From the NCBI GenBank assembly GCA_001414485.1, contig LLEY01000047.1, positions 310,001-374,000 of the forward strand: 64,000 bases of DNA, in the 5' to 3' direction. This document shows positions 20,998 through 33,601 of the stretch, piece after piece (position 1 is the stretch's first letter; every line of letters begins with the position of its first letter). Made by a program: the position numbers and the translations under genes. The notes beneath the pieces are model-generated. The model did not search any database. It had not been told where the DNA came from and saw only the letters and a program-made list of their open reading frames with translations. This stretch comes from Calycina herbarum (lineage: Eukaryota; Ascomycota; Leotiomycetes; Helotiales; Pezizellaceae).

Positions 20998-21920
20998 CTA
21001 ATTATCGGTGCTCTCCCCCTGCGGGTTTACAAGAAATATCCCCCCGTCGGACTTCTTCGCAACCTCCAGTCCATCGGGTACTGGTACAAAGCCACCCTCT
21101 AGGACCGAATACCGATCATTCGTAGCCATGAATACCACTCTCTTGCCAGCTTCATCCTGATCCATCGGATCTGGAAACGACATGCCATATTTTGCGACCT
21201 TCGCCAGACCAGGTGTTGAAACAGGACCAGGATACCTACAAATAGTTGATTTAGAAATGGCGCTACATCACTGGGTGACGGTTTGCTCATACCAATGAAC
21301 AATGCTTAAGCGCGAGTTCTCTTGCGCAAACTTCTGAAGAGCCAAAGTCCCCATCGTGGTGCTGTGAACAGAGGAATTCCAATAGGACGAATTCTTCGGA
21401 TCTTTCAAGTCTAGATCCTCCTCATTGAGCGGCCCCTCCATTCCATCAGCCAAAACCGAAACAATTCTCGGATTTGGTGCATTGTTCAGGAGGGGAAGTA
21501 GTTGCTGAACAGCTCGAAGCCGAGTGTAGTATCGAGTCGACATTGATGGATCGAGTCCCTCGCGGGTATCTATGCGTCCATCGAAGGCCATGAAACCGGC
21601 AGACATAATTATCAGGTCGAGTTTAGTCTCCTTTTCCTTTGACGACTTTGACTACTTTATCAATATCAGATATGAGTGAGACATCGGCTGTGATGAGATT
21701 GTAAATCCCTGTCGGATTGGATCGACGCAGAGAATCTAAGAGCTCTCTGAGACGCTGCCGCTGCTGGTCTGGCGACGGTGTAAATACTCGAAGAAGAATG
21801 TCCCGCAAGGTTACGAAGTGTACTCTCCCCAATTCCAGATGTAGCTCCGATGAATAGAGCAACGAGACCCGCAGGAAGTTGCTGAGCGTTGGACTGTTTG
21901 ACAATTTGAAGTGAGACCAT
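20998..21920 (-). pseudogene. Short-chain dehydrogenase/reductase (SDR) with two one-base frameshifts
   Basis: Starting at 21920 (MVSLQIVKQSNAQQL), the frame shows a Rossmann glycine motif in FIGATSGIGESTL. It then continues in another frame (LRELLDSLRRSNP...ADVSLISDIDKVV) after a shift near 21761-21767. A third frame (LDLIIMSAGFMAF...) follows a second shift near 21626-21635. The third frame runs through a 57-nt intron (21292-21236) that restores HW/YPGPVSTPGLAKVAKYGM, and ends with YSVLEGGFVPVPDGL and NPQGESTDN at 20998. Order and spacing fit a fungal SDR/NmrA-like oxidoreductase. The active-site YxxxK is not clear (SSYWNSSVHSTTMGTLALQK is the nearest region). Two independent shifts make a recent pseudogene, or base-call errors, likely. 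Confidence 0.7.
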
Positions 21921-22280
21921 TCTTGCGGATGGACAATGTTTCCGAAGAGATACACAATTCGAACTATTATAGACATGTATACTTACTGGGAAACAAAGTT
22001 TCATGTTTTATAATGGAGCATATATATGTACGGCGCAGCATGGGTTGATTTTGGCTATTTATCAGCAAGGAGCTTCTATTGTACCAATGCCGAGAGCGCT
22101 GAGGGCGAGGGAAACTTAAGGTAAAGCAACATTAGTTCTATTTTTAATTAACTACTGGGTATCATACTCTTCTTCTTTCTCAGACCTTGCGCCCGTGTTT
22201 ACTCAGTATTATCCTACCTGAGAACCATTTCGTGTTTTCCTGTGCCATGTATCCAATGTATATCATCCCACCAAATTCCA
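21921..22280. other. Spacer between SDR pseudogene and arrestin gene
   Basis: About 360 bp, no feature recognised. Confidence 0.3.
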
Positions 22281-23894
22281 TCACACAACTGTATGTGCAC
22301 CTCCAGGCTCCGCAGCACCACCTCCTCGTCCTCCCCTTGACCCAGAACTAAAAATGGTGCTGTATCTTGGCGCTGGCGTATTGTTTTTGTCATTATCATC
22401 CATATTCGGGGCATCGACATCTGTTACTCCACTATACTCCCTCCTTGGACCATCGGCTTGGGTAAGTGTAACATCGTCTGCCATCGCATCTTCATAACTT
22501 GGAGGTGCTTCTTCAGAGAGAGCCGCTGCGGGAGTACCCAGTTGAGGGGGATACAACGGATCCGAAGCGAGAGGGGCGATTGGTGTTGGAGGCGGCATAT
22601 TGGAAGGGCGGACTGGAAGAGCAGGGGCCGCTTGGTTTATAATTGCGTTCAGCAAAGCTGCTGGAGGTTTGATCCCGGAAAATATTTCCAATTGGAAGCG
22701 AAGAGGAAGTGTTATTGATTGTGGCTATTCATCATGTTAGTTTTGACACTTCCCAAAAATGGTCAAAATAGGGCTCACCTGTATATCTCCAATAAGTCCA
22801 TATCCTAAGCCCACTCTGACCTCCATCTCGTACCTCCTACTCAGATTGCAAGTCTGAAAGCTCGGCGTCACAGTAGGAGGTAATGGTATCCGGTCCCACA
22901 AACTCTTATCCAACACCGTTTCCGTCCTCACGGCATCGCTGTTACTTCCTATAGGTATTGACAAGCCAGTTTTACTCATCAAAACCCAATTACTTGTTTC
23001 TGACCTTGCCACATCTTGCGCCCGTACCTCGGTATATCCAAAAAGATGAATCGATAACGATGTCAAGAATATATTCTCCGGGCTCGCAGTCAATTTTCTA
23101 GCGATCAGACGAAGCGGGATTGGCTCGTTGCAGGTGAGGATTGGTGGACTTGGCAACCTTGCGTCGATTTCTCCGGTTGGTGGTGTATTTGACAGCTTCA
23201 TGGGAGATCTCTTGAACATATTCTTCTTCGATTGGTCTAAACCAGCTTGGAATGCGAAAGGCCGTCTGGCATAGGCTTCGTTGGAGGTGAGCGGCGGCCG
23301 AGGTGATTCAATTGGCAAGAATCTAAATCCCATTGCTGCTCTCCTGTTTTCTTTGAATATGGAAGGACGTTGAACGGTGACTTTCACATAATATCTGATT
23401 TCTGCTTCGCCAGGAAATCCAGTGAGAGATGGAGGTAACGTTTTTTTGACATGTCTGTATTGCATCTGTTGCAGACCTGCTAATCCAAACCCTCCAAACC
23501 CACTCCCTGGACCCATTCCCTGAGCCTGGGGATCCGCACATCCATTATTCAAAGGGATTTTGAAGCGAAATGGGTATTCATGTTGTCCTGCTCTCAATGT
23601 ATATGCCGCGTTCCCAATATTTTCCCCAGCAGATTCTTTGCTCGGGAAAACCGTACTTATTTGGTACAGAGTTTTGTGATTTTCTGCTGCGACAGAGGTA
23701 CGTGCATCTCGTCGACCGTGAGGATTTGGGTGTATCGATGGTCGCATCAATTGTGTCCTACTCTCCCCCTCTAACTTTGCGACAATTCCTTGCACATTTT
23801 CGTCGCTCATCAGACTAAGGATAACACGTCCGCTAATAAAATCGAGGTTTGTATAGAAGGAGGGAGGGTTGTCGAATTGGATTCGGACCGACAT
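22281..23894 (-). CDS. Arrestin-related trafficking adaptor with PPSY motif
   Basis: Exon 1 (23894-22779) and exon 2 (22724-22281) are joined by a 54-nt intron in phase 0; about 519 residues. The arrestin N-domain starts MSVRIQFDNPPSFYTNLDF and GRVILSLMSDENVQGIVAKL, with YPFRFKIPLNN. The C-domain includes LPSPPILTCNEPIPLRLIAR and, across the splice, QSITLPLRFQLEIFSGI. The tail is Pro-rich and contains PPSYEDAM, a PPxY-type ligand for Rsp5/NEDD4 WW domains. Family members recruit the ubiquitin ligase to plasma-membrane transporters for endocytosis. An in-frame ATG at 23954 would add 20 basic residues; I prefer 23894 because the family usually begins at MSVRIQ. Confidence 0.85.
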
Positions 23895-25066
23895 TTCTTT
23901 TCTTCGTTTTGGCTTCTTAGGATTGGCACGAATCTGCGAAGTTGGGGATTTCAATTGACCATCTGCGAATGTTTCGAATGCAGATTTAGAGCTTTTGAAG
24001 ATACACTTCTTTTCGGCCCCTCGGATGTATCCAAGGGTCTGGTGTACTTGTGTGGGTGAGCTCAGCCTCAGCCTCGTATCGTATCGTGGCGCCTGGAGGG
24101 ACTACGCAAGCTTTTTGCGGCTTCGACGTATCAGAATTGCTCGTTTGGACTTTTGAAGGCGATTCCCAACTAGGGGCTAGGTTTGCGAGTACGGCGAAGC
24201 GATGGTAAAGGAATGGAGACGCGTGGTGGATTATTGTTGCGCAGAGGAGTGGTTTGAAAAACAATGCGCAGCCTCTTCAAGGTGGGATGGTTGTTGGACA
24301 AAAACACTGCGTCATTTGAGTTTCGGCACATTGCCAGCATCCTTGTTGCCCGCAGGCGAGACGAACGTACACCAAGCCACAAAGGGTAACCTCGATGCAA
24401 ACGAGGCAAATACAAGTGAGCCTTACATGGTTGAAAACTTCAAGGCTGAGATTAAAATTTTGAAATAGGTGGGTCTTTCCAAATGGCACCCAAGTGACTT
24501 GTCTGGAAGACTCGCTAACCCTTTCCTTTCCCAAATTCCGGCCCTCATTCCAAATCTTTTGTTGAAATCTGGAGAGAAGACTTAATCGAATCAAGCTGCT
24601 TTTCGTTCATTTATTCAGGCTTTCAATCTGGTGCAGACTGGCTAGCAAGTAGTAAATACTTCTGGCTTTCACCTACTGTTCCAACTTTCTAGGAGTGGAG
24701 TTAATTGTTTTGGATGTCTAGGTTAATTTTGAATACTCTTAAGTGTTTTAGTTTACTTTAGATTACCCTAGAAAGCTAGAACAACCAACCAAGTATGCAG
24801 GTATGAAATGAATTTGACGTATTTAAGGTCGCTTTTAGCCTGGATGGGAGTGTGATTAGATGGGATATCGTGGACTTGAACTTCTCCATGATTTTGTGTC
24901 TAACTTAGAAGGTGGTGAGTAGCAGGCAGGTGTAACAGTAACCTGGAAGCTGACAGACCCTCGTTCCCTAGGCGCGTGGGGGTTACAAAAATGGGGTAAC
25001 CCCCTTTTTAATGACAAGTAACTTCTCCGAAACCTAGCAACATCAAAACCCCAAAATAACCCAAAC
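23895..25066. other. Intergenic region with a family-2 repeat
   Basis: Contains the shared promoter region of the arrestin (-) and iminopeptidase (+) genes, and a degenerate dispersed repeat at about 24650-24842. Open frames on both strands have no recognisable content. Confidence 0.4.
24650..24842. repeat. Dispersed repeat family 2, degenerate copy
   Basis: Signature pieces AGTAGTAAATACTTCTGGC, TTCCAACTTTCTAGG, CCCTAGAAAGCTAGAACAAC and GTATTTAAGGTCGCTTTTAG. Confidence 0.6.
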
Positions 25067-26043
25067 ATGACAGAAGGAACAGCCCCCTTCAACATAGCCG
25101 GAATCTCCCAACCATGCCAAACATGGTACAAAGTCATCGGAGACCTCCCAACCTCCCAACCCCCCCTCATCATCCTCCACGGCGGTCCCGCAGCATGTCA
25201 CGACTACCTCCTCCCCTTAAAAGACCTCTCCCCCTCCATACCCCTAATATTCTACGACCAAATCGGAAACGGGAAATCAACACATCTCCCCGAAAAAGCT
25301 GGAGATGAAGCTTTCTGGACCATCGACCTATTCAGAAAGGAACTCGATAATTTAATCTCCCACCTCGGATTGAACAATCGTCCTATCGATATTCTAGGTC
25401 ATTCATGGGGAGGACTCTTGGCTGTAGAATGGGCGGCGAAATCTTCGATGTCAAAGAATTTAAGGCGCTTAGTTTTGACCAGCAGTTTGGCGAGTATGGA
25501 GGTATGGCTTGCTGGCGTTACATCACTGAGAGAAAAGCTTCCGGAGGATGTTCAGAGACCTTTACTTAAAGCGGAGGAAACCAGGGATTTTGCAAGTCCG
25601 GAGTATGAAGCTGCTGCGGAGGTTTTTTATAAAAAGCATCTGAGTCTCGCTAGACCTTGGCCAGCGGAGGAAGTCCAAGTCGCTCTTGATTGGCTTGTCA
25701 AGGATTCCTCAAAGACTTATGAGACAATGTGAGTGTAATCTTCTATTCTCTATCTTTACCAAAGCTGCAAGCTCATGACACGGACAGGTATGGCCCAAGC
25801 GAAGTTACAATCACTGGCACCCTACGAGATTGGACTTCGATCCCTTTCTTGAGCAAAATCAAAGTCCCAACACTTTTGATAAATGGATCCGAGGATGAAG
25901 CACAAGACGTGGCAATGCAACCTTTCTTCGATCACTTAGAGAAGGTGAAATGGGTCACGATAGATAATGCTGCTCATTTCTGTCATGTTGATCAGAGAGA
26001 GAAGTTTATGAAACATGTCAAGGCATTCTTGGTCGATTCATAG
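25067..26043 (+). CDS. Proline iminopeptidase / L-amino-acid amidase (peptidase S33)
   Basis: Exons 25067-25728 and 25788-26043 are joined by a 59-nt GTGAGT intron that restores the M-YGPSEV codon; 305 residues. Alpha/beta-hydrolase with the S33 hallmarks: ILHGGPAACHDYL (oxyanion hole, HGGP), FYDQIGNGKS, and the nucleophile elbow GHSWGG with catalytic Ser. A cap region precedes the acid in LINGSEDEAQD and the His in DNAAHFCHVDQ. Members remove N-terminal proline or hydrolyse amino-acid amides; substrate cannot be read from the sequence. No signal peptide, so probably cytosolic. The leader is C-rich and the ATG (AACATGACAG) is the first in frame. Confidence 0.88.
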
Positions 26044-26680
26044 ATATGGAAGGAGTAGGTGACGCTGCGCTGGCTGAGATTGTTGGGAGGAGGTACGCAC
26101 CATGTACGACTCGGGTATTAAAAATCAAAGTTTCTAGAGTAATAGATAGAGGGGGTGTACTCAGAGCAAAGCTCGGGATTCTTACGGAATCCTAACTCTA
26201 AACCTGTGAGACCAATAGAACCCCTCCCCGTTGTACAACAGAGCTACAACACAAAACATGTGCAGAAACAACACACAAACCACGTCAAACTCTTTGAACC
26301 GATACCCAACCTCAAAGTGACAACACCCCCTTTGACAACAAGAAGCTGAAACTCGCAACACAATTTTAGCAGTCACATGTATCACGATTGTAAGAATAAG
26401 GCAGATAAACCAATCAAGTCAAATCACATGTTCAAACCTCGCAAGGTATCACCAAAATTGTGAAAATTGTAAGGAAAATGTTTTTCTCAATTCGCTCACT
26501 CAATTTCTAAAGACAAGGCTGATCTCATCTCATGGGTATATCTTCACATCAATGATCTGTGTCTCTGCCATTCCAACATATTTAATCCCCAATTCTTGAG
26601 AAAAAAGCTCCAACAACCCACCCTTCCCATTTTTTCTGATTTTCTATCGTATCCAAACCTCAAAATTCGAACCGAATTAA
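26044..26680. other. Convergent 3' intergenic region
   Basis: Lies between convergent genes. Includes the diverged second copy (about 26130-26185) of the short motif seen at 12241. CAA/CCA-rich and AT-rich tails; no gene. Confidence 0.4.
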
Positions 26681-28525
26681 TCACAATCTCTGCTTGCCCA
26701 TAGTCTCAATTGGCAAAAGAAGCATGGCAATGAAAGCGGCCAAGATGAGCGCCCCAGAAACAAAAACCGGTGCATTTGGATCAGCACTCGGAATATTGGC
26801 AGCGATGATTGGAGCACAAAGCCCGGCAATACGATTCAAGAAACTACAGATTCCAGTACCAGTGCCACGATTGGGTGCTGGGAAAACCTCGGGGGTATAA
26901 GCGTACAAGACACCATACATGATGTTTTGGAAGAACGCTTCGATGGAAGAGAATGCAAGTTGGTAATTTGACTCGGCCGAAACGGTAAAAAGGAAGAGGA
27001 AGACGCCAGAGAGGCACGTGGAGATAGCCATAGTACCCTTGCGGCCAATAAATTTCATATCAACTGTGTAGCAAGCGAGGATGGATCCAGGAACACCGAC
27101 AACCGAGGTGATGGCGTAATTCCGATAGGTAATGTGGTTGCTAACTGCCTCACCAGTGGAAGTCTTGCCTCTAGCGAGATACTGTGGGAGAAATGCATTG
27201 AAGAGTGGGTATCCCATGCCGATGGTGGCCCAGCAGAACCAGAGCAAAGCAGTGGTCATACCGAGCTTCCTGTCGTGGAATAGAGGACCAATTCGCTCGC
27301 CGGAGAAGGAACTCAACTTTCTCTTGATGATTTGAGAGGTAGTGAGCTTCACATCATTGATAGCTGCTGGGTTGCCTCCAATTTCGTTGAGAATCTCCTC
27401 CGTCAACCAGGTGGTGGTTCGGTTCTTGGCTGCCATTCCGTGGACTACACCAACTGCTTCCGATTGACGACCTCGGGATAGGAGGAATTTTGGTGATTCG
27501 TAGAGATGAAATAGGAAAAACCGTGACAGAAACATGACAAAGGTCAAAGCTCCCATGGTGTAGACAAAGTATCTCCATCCTACGTTGACAGGATAGCTCG
27601 AGCCCAAGAAACCCCAGGCGATTAAGGAAGCAACAAGTTGACCGACTGGCCACCAGACAGAGAGAAGCGTGAGGAGTTGACCGGACGCATTTGGAAGGAA
27701 CTCCAAGAACAATGCACCATCGACCGGAAGGTTACCACCAACTCCAACACCAAGAGCCGCAAAGAGACCACAAGCCCCAATCCAGCAAGGCGCAGCACCT
27801 GCTGCAATACCGAAAACACCGGCAATCATCAGGGTACAATTGAAAGCAAGACGGCGGCCCATGATATCAGATCCAATTCCCCAGAAACTGGCGCCAATGC
27901 AGAGACCAATGAAAAGGGAGCATGTTGTATATCTAACATTTGTCTCGGAGACACCGAATTCCGCCTGGAGGGAGGGAAGAGTCAAAGCAACACCTTGAAG
28001 CCAAAGACTATTTTTTTTCGTCAGCCAGGGGTTACCACGCACCAATAGATTACTTACTTGTCTGCAAACCACCCAAAGCCACAAAGCACAAACAACTCCC
28101 AATTATACCTACCCATGCCAATGTCCTGGATGGCCTTGTTGATGACCTTGCTCTTCACTGTGTTTTGATTAGTCTTTGGGATGAAAGGGGCGAATTTTAC
28201 CAGTGGAAATCTTACAATCATAAGCAGTATCGTGACCTGAAGCGGCAATGTCGTCGTTGATTTCAGCCTTGAGGCCTTCAATGGTGTAGGGATCATAGCT
28301 GCTGCTGCTGGTTCTCATTCCGCCTTCTGTGTCTGGAGTAACATCACCCTCTTTTTTGGATGCGGATCCGTCGAGGTGTCCCTCTCGTGCCTCCAATGAC
28401 CTCCGACGCTCAAATTCAGCGACGACGTTGGGGTGGCGTTGGGCGTTGGCGAGTGTAACTAGGACATTATGGTCATTGATCGAATCTTTGTGCCCAGGAG
28501 GCGTGAGACCCATGAAAGTTTTCAT
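26681..28525 (-). CDS. MFS transporter, SV2/sugar-acid-like, 12 TM
   Basis: Three exons, 28525-28216, 28157-28058 and 28007-26681, with 58- and 50-nt introns in matching phases; 578 residues. A ~105-residue cytosolic N-terminus leads to KVINKAIQDIGMGRYNWELF and CGFGWFADN, typical of the SV2-like/metabolite:H+ symporter group. Then come GSDIMGRRLAFN (MFS signature between TM2 and TM3), WWPVGQLVASLIAWG, FLFHLYESPKFLLSRG, a central cytosolic loop, FIGRKGTMA and YTPEVFPAPNRGTGTGICSF. Twelve hydrophobic spans can be counted. The substrate (sugar, carboxylate or other) cannot be assigned. Plasma-membrane location is inferred. Confidence 0.87.
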
Positions 28526-30371
28526 GTTTGGCGATATTGTCGTTTCTGCTTGTCAGCGTGTCAAAGACAGCAATGGATGAAATGAGAATCCGGTAATAGG
28601 TTGGAACGTATGCGAGTGCTATGGGATCTGTAGCTATGGCTTGCCCTCGAGGTTGTCGAAGTTGCAGTGGGTTTGGCGGGGGAGTATAATTATCGCATGG
28701 GATCGAGGGAAGCAATTGGTGGTGCTTCTAAAGGGCGACAATGACGTTGTTGGGATGTCGAGATGAGCTTCTATGGAAATGATCACGGCGATCGAGCACC
28801 GATGCAGAAGAAAGAGACGTGGACGAGATTGAAAAAGCAATGTATTGCCAGTTTGTGTGCTAGTCAACGCAATGTGATAGCGCAGCGAATTCAGCTAAGC
28901 TTAGGTTTGCGATCGGAGTCCTTCTGCAGTCTATGACTGTTGACAACAGAAGAGAGAAAGAATGCGAAGGATGTTGTAGTTTGATATTGTTTGCTAGGTA
29001 GAAGATTTGCCATAAGAGAGGGAGAAGGTGGAGGTTTAAGTAAGGAGGGAGAGTGGTCGGAGTGGGACGAGAAATAAGTCGGTAAGGTAGGTAGAAGACC
29101 ATCTGCGAAGGAAGCTTTAGCTCGCGAGTGATGAGGAAGGCGTGCCCGCACTAGCTTATATTTATGGACCCTTTATTCTCTGGGCAGTTGACCCTTACGT
29201 ACCTTAATCATCATCGAGGACGTGGTGTCATTGGCCTGATCATCCCGGGTTCTCCAGACGGCAAGAACAAAGCCACCTTCAAGGTGAATTTGACGTAGAA
29301 GACGCTATCTAACAACACGTGCTCCTTTTCCTTTCCTTGGCGGCTCTGCTACTAATGACGAAAAACTATTAGAATTGGCCTCGGCGAAAAAAATCACAAC
29401 AAATCATACCATTTTCTAGAGACCCCGAATGTATTCGGTCAGCATGTTCCTAGTCTGCCGAGTCTAGCAAGAAATCTCTGCCACCACTTCTCGACAACCA
29501 CGGGACCAGGCGAGACCAGATCGGAAAGCATTGGTCGATCACTGCCCTCTCTGCCCCTTCCCTGCGGGGCATGGAGAAAATACCCGGAGAGCGTTGGTGG
29601 CGGTTGGCCAGCGGGATTCTTGGCGAACGAACCACCCACACTCAATGACCTTGCTCTACCAGGTAACACCATATCTAAGGTATCAATTAGTAAAATTGTG
29701 GGCATGGAGATTTGGTTCTTGCATCGACATACATCCAGCTGCGGCGTGGGAATTGCAACATCTACTATCGCGCTGATAGGTGCCAAACCCATCTAGCTGC
29801 TCCCTCCCCCCATGGTTTAATCGAGATCGTTAGCTTCATTTCCAATTTTCCAGCTACTCTCCGACATCCGATCATCTCCAAATTCCATCACCACGTCTTA
29901 AGTAGTACCGTCGCCCAACGGCGTGGGCAAAATGGCTGACATTTGTTGGTCCTGCATCCCGAGGGAGTCCGAAATCCGAATATTCACATCAAGTCCAGTG
30001 GTCATATGGGCCAACGATTTCGAAATCCAGTCTTGCTATTTGTCTGAACCTCTCTTCATTTATCAGTATGCTACAAAAAGCACGATAATGCCGAGAAAAG
30101 CCTATCGTGGAAAAGATTCCAACCCTCATCAGGAGTCATCGCTCGTCCTGTCGTGTCCAACCAAAATCCATGTGTCCTCCCCTCCCATGCCAGTCCTGCA
30201 GGCCCAAATGCACGTCGAGATTATTCGAGAAAGTTATAAGTATCGTATGTGAGGTCGAACTTGTTAATTGGAAAATAGATAAGAGAATGAAATGTGCATC
30301 GTGCCGCGTGCCAGAATCTACTACACCCCACCACCACGTCAAGGGTGGTTACTAGCTACTCTATGCTGTAC
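28526..30371. other. Upstream region of the MFS gene and 3' flank of the Boi-like gene
   Basis: About 1.8 kb without a supported gene. A minus-strand TATAAATATAAG-like sequence near 29153-29166, with CT-rich DNA (minus strand) below it, suggests a promoter and long leader for the MFS gene. The rest (29200-30370) shows nothing recognisable. Confidence 0.35.
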
Positions 30372-33300
30372 TCATGCTGTGAGTGGTTCGGGAACTTCAC
30401 CCTCCCCATTACGCCCTGAGCCATTCATCTTTTCGTCAAAAGTGCCCTTCGCGCTCCCTGGCTTCGCCTCAGAACGTGATACTCCAGAAACGCCGCTATC
30501 GCCCTCATTCATCTCTTGGTCAAAAATGATCCCTTGAATGTTGAGACCGTGCTTGTCGCTGGCAGGAGTTTTCATGGCTTCCTCGTCCACGTGCTCATCA
30601 AGGTTCATGAGCGCTGGGGGACGGTGTCGCATGGCTCGGGCCTTGGCGAGAGAGATGGTCTTTTGTTGATATGTCGTGGTGATGGGTTTAGAATCGTCCC
30701 GATCGATGGTGGCCTTCATGAGTGCTGCCATCCACAACCGCCCCTGCTTGATATTGGGAACGGCAAAATAATGTACAGTTGGTTTTGTGAATGTCACCGC
30801 CCTGGAGAGACCAGCTCGCGGTGGGACGAGCTTGAATATGAACATAGTATCCCCAGTGCCTTTGCTCAATGTAGACTCTGGCTCCGCAGCAGCTTCCGTC
30901 GAGGCAATCGTGGCAGTATGTGCACCGGCAGGGCTAGTTGGGCTATTTGTTGCACCAGTAAGGGTGGCATGAAGCCCAGTTAATCGGTCGGTGTCAGCAG
31001 GAAGAACCCGGTGAAATGAGATATCAATCAATCCCTTTTCCTCTTGGTCGTCCTCTGAATAATAATAAGAAAGCCGTCGCCCTTTCAAGACAAATAGCCT
31101 TGGTTTCCATGTTGTCATAAGATTGGTACTCTTCTTCTTCATCCACCCACTATAATCAGCGCCGATCATCTGCTCCTGTGGTGTCTTCTTTTCAAGGCCG
31201 CGAGTATAGGCGCTTGTCTCCTTCTTCGACTTCTTTCGGGTCTGCTTTGGTGTTGTGGTGGACTTGGAATCAGGGGAGTCCAGGTCAAAGCTTTGCCCAC
31301 CAGAGGGCGTGCTAGACCCAGTGCGCGCGGGCGATACAAGAGGCGAGTCTTTGGAAGGAGAAGGGACAACCTCTGAAGGGGAGGTCACACGTAATTTTTC
31401 GTGTCCAGTTACTGCATCGGAAATTGCTCGCAGACCAAATGAACGGCCTGTGCCAGATTTCGAGGGAAGTAACCAGTCCGCTGGCCCACGAGATTGTGGT
31501 ACTTCAGGCGATTTCGGAACAGGGGTCTTTTCGTAGGAACTCCCCTCAAGTTTGGTGACTGTGGGAGAAGGGAGATCCTTAGGTGGTGGTGGAGGTCGAG
31601 GTGGGGCGTTGATAGAGCTCTCCGAGGGCGTTCTACGTCGACCATTTACCGAGAGACCATAGTATTTCTGGGCGGCCGATGGAGGAGCAGTATCGCGAAC
31701 CGAATCCACACTTCCAAATCTAGAATGTCTCGAATGGGCCGTAGCGCTACGAACCCTTTGCTCGTCTGTATAGCTTGAGTTGCGAGAATGCCCTGCTGTA
31801 CTGCCCCGTTTGCGCAGAACGTTTCTTTGTCGTGAATCTGCCTCTCCCCCAGAGAAATAACCTCGATCAAGTATATCAAACGCTGTTGAGGGTGTTGTAT
31901 CTTCGAGGGTGATGGCTTTGATGCCCGATGAGGACAATGGACGACTAGACATGGAGGGTGGTGTTGCCGCTCCCATTGTCCAGTTCTTATCGAAAGATGC
32001 TTGCTTTTTATGAGCGGTCTCTGGATGCGCGGTTTTTGGTGAGCTGCTTGCTACCGCACCCAGAAGGGAAGTAGTGAAGTCACTTGTGGAATTTTGTCTC
32101 GAATGTTGCATGTCGCGGATAGATGCAGCGGAAGGCCGCTTTTCCCCAGGGGATCGGGAATTGTCTTGCATGGTCTTTGGGGATACAGGCGAATCGGTTT
32201 GGAATGTGTCATGTCGTGGTATTCTCGATTGAGAAAGGTGTGAGTTTTTGCGCTGAGATGAACCTTCCATCAAGCTGGGTATCCTCGGCAATGACGAAGA
32301 GTTAATACTACGAGTTCGGTTGCGGCCCGTTTCCGAGCCAGCCTCACTGCCGTATGTCGTCGCAGTGTTGCGTCTACTGGGAGTTCCGTTTACTTCGTCT
32401 TGCAAACCTTTAATCTTTTGCCACGTTTTCAACCTACGTCCCACGGAACCAAGTTCAAACTCCTTCAAGAACACCGATGTTTGATCCATCCCAAGTAGAA
32501 CGTCGCCGGTGATTTCCTGATCTCGAAATACTTCACAATGCTTGGTTTCTACACCAACCGTAAAGAGATATTCTGCGACTTGGTCTGGAGTCCAACTTGA
32601 AACCTCTTCCTCTGTGTGGGCCATTTCTTCCTCCTCGTCTGTTTCTTCGCCATGGATATAGGACAGCCTCTGGTCGATATGGCTGCTATATTCGCTTCCA
32701 GAATCGTTGCCGCCTCTTCGGTCTGTCAAGACTGCACTGGTATGAGGCGAGTTCATATCTGTAATATGTTCATCAATTACACTCAAAGTCTCATTCATGA
32801 CTGGACTGTCTTGGCCACGAGCATGCGATTGCACTGCGGTCGTGATACTTTTCGGTTGCATGGGAGCTACAACGGGTTTGGGGATGGTGGGCGTATCCAA
32901 TGTGTTGCTTTCCGTAGTATTTCCCGAGACGAAAGAGGGGCTCAACGAGGAAGAAGACTCTTGGGATTTGAGCATTTCCGATGCACTGGCATGCCGGCTG
33001 GCTAGTGGTGTTGTATCTTTTTCTGGACTTGGAACAGACATTCGAGCTTCGTTGATCACTGGGCTTTCGGGGGTGATGGTGGAGGGAGAAGTTGTGGAAA
33101 GAGACGCTGATGGCTCTTTTGGTTGGGCAGTCTGTGGTGATTTAGGGAGGACGGAAGTAGGAGGGTACGAGGGGGGCCCTCGTGGAGCAATTCTGGTATA
33201 AACTATTTCTTGTCAGTCTCGCGCATATTTCGTATAGCTGCTGGACGTCTTGCCTTCCGGAAATAAGCCACTACTCCCATTCACCAAATGTCGCCCAAGA

Positions 33301-33601
33301 TACCAGCCATCCCCAAAATCATCATCGCGTTCAATCAGTTCCACCCGGTCTCCCTTTAACAAGCTTAATTCATCCGAGCTCCGGGCTGTAAAATCGTCTG
33401 GGATCAATCTATGTCAGCGAATTTTCCTTCGAGGCACAGAAGTATGAAACGCGATGGCCATCTCAGTTTCGGTCATGATGCATGAACGGTATTGGATACC
33501 ACCACCACTTTAAACTTACGAATTACGATCAATATCTGGCCTGGCTCAGGCCGTGGCTGATCCGGCCTGGCCTGCGGCTCGATCGACAGTCGGGATGCCA
33601 T
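30372..33601 (-). CDS. Boi1/Boi2-like polarity scaffold (SH3-SAM-PH)
   Basis: Exons 33601-33520, 33397-33254 and 33202-30372; 1018 residues. The SH3 domain spans about residues 24-75 (VIHDFTARSSDELSLLKGD, DDDFGDGWYLGRH, SGLFPE). The SAM domain contains SWTPDQVAEYLFTVGVETKH and LGMDQTSVFLKEFELGSVGR. A long Ser/Pro/Thr-rich, presumably phosphorylated linker has the polyproline APPRPPPPPKDLPSP. The C-terminal PH domain runs from GADYSGWMKKKSTNLMTTWK through LFVLKGRRLSYYYSEDD to GRLWMAALMKAT. Yeast Boi proteins link Bem1, Cdc42 and the exocyst at polarised growth sites; this homologue probably acts at hyphal tips. Intron 1 is 122 nt; intron 2 (51 nt) begins with GC, a GC-AG intron, and its removal restores PEVYTRIAPRGPP. 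Confidence 0.9.

Noticed and set aside
28860..29151. Minus-strand open frames upstream of the MFS gene
   Set aside because: Low-complexity Leu/Pro/Ser leader sequence, no in-phase splice to the transporter; treated as 5' UTR.
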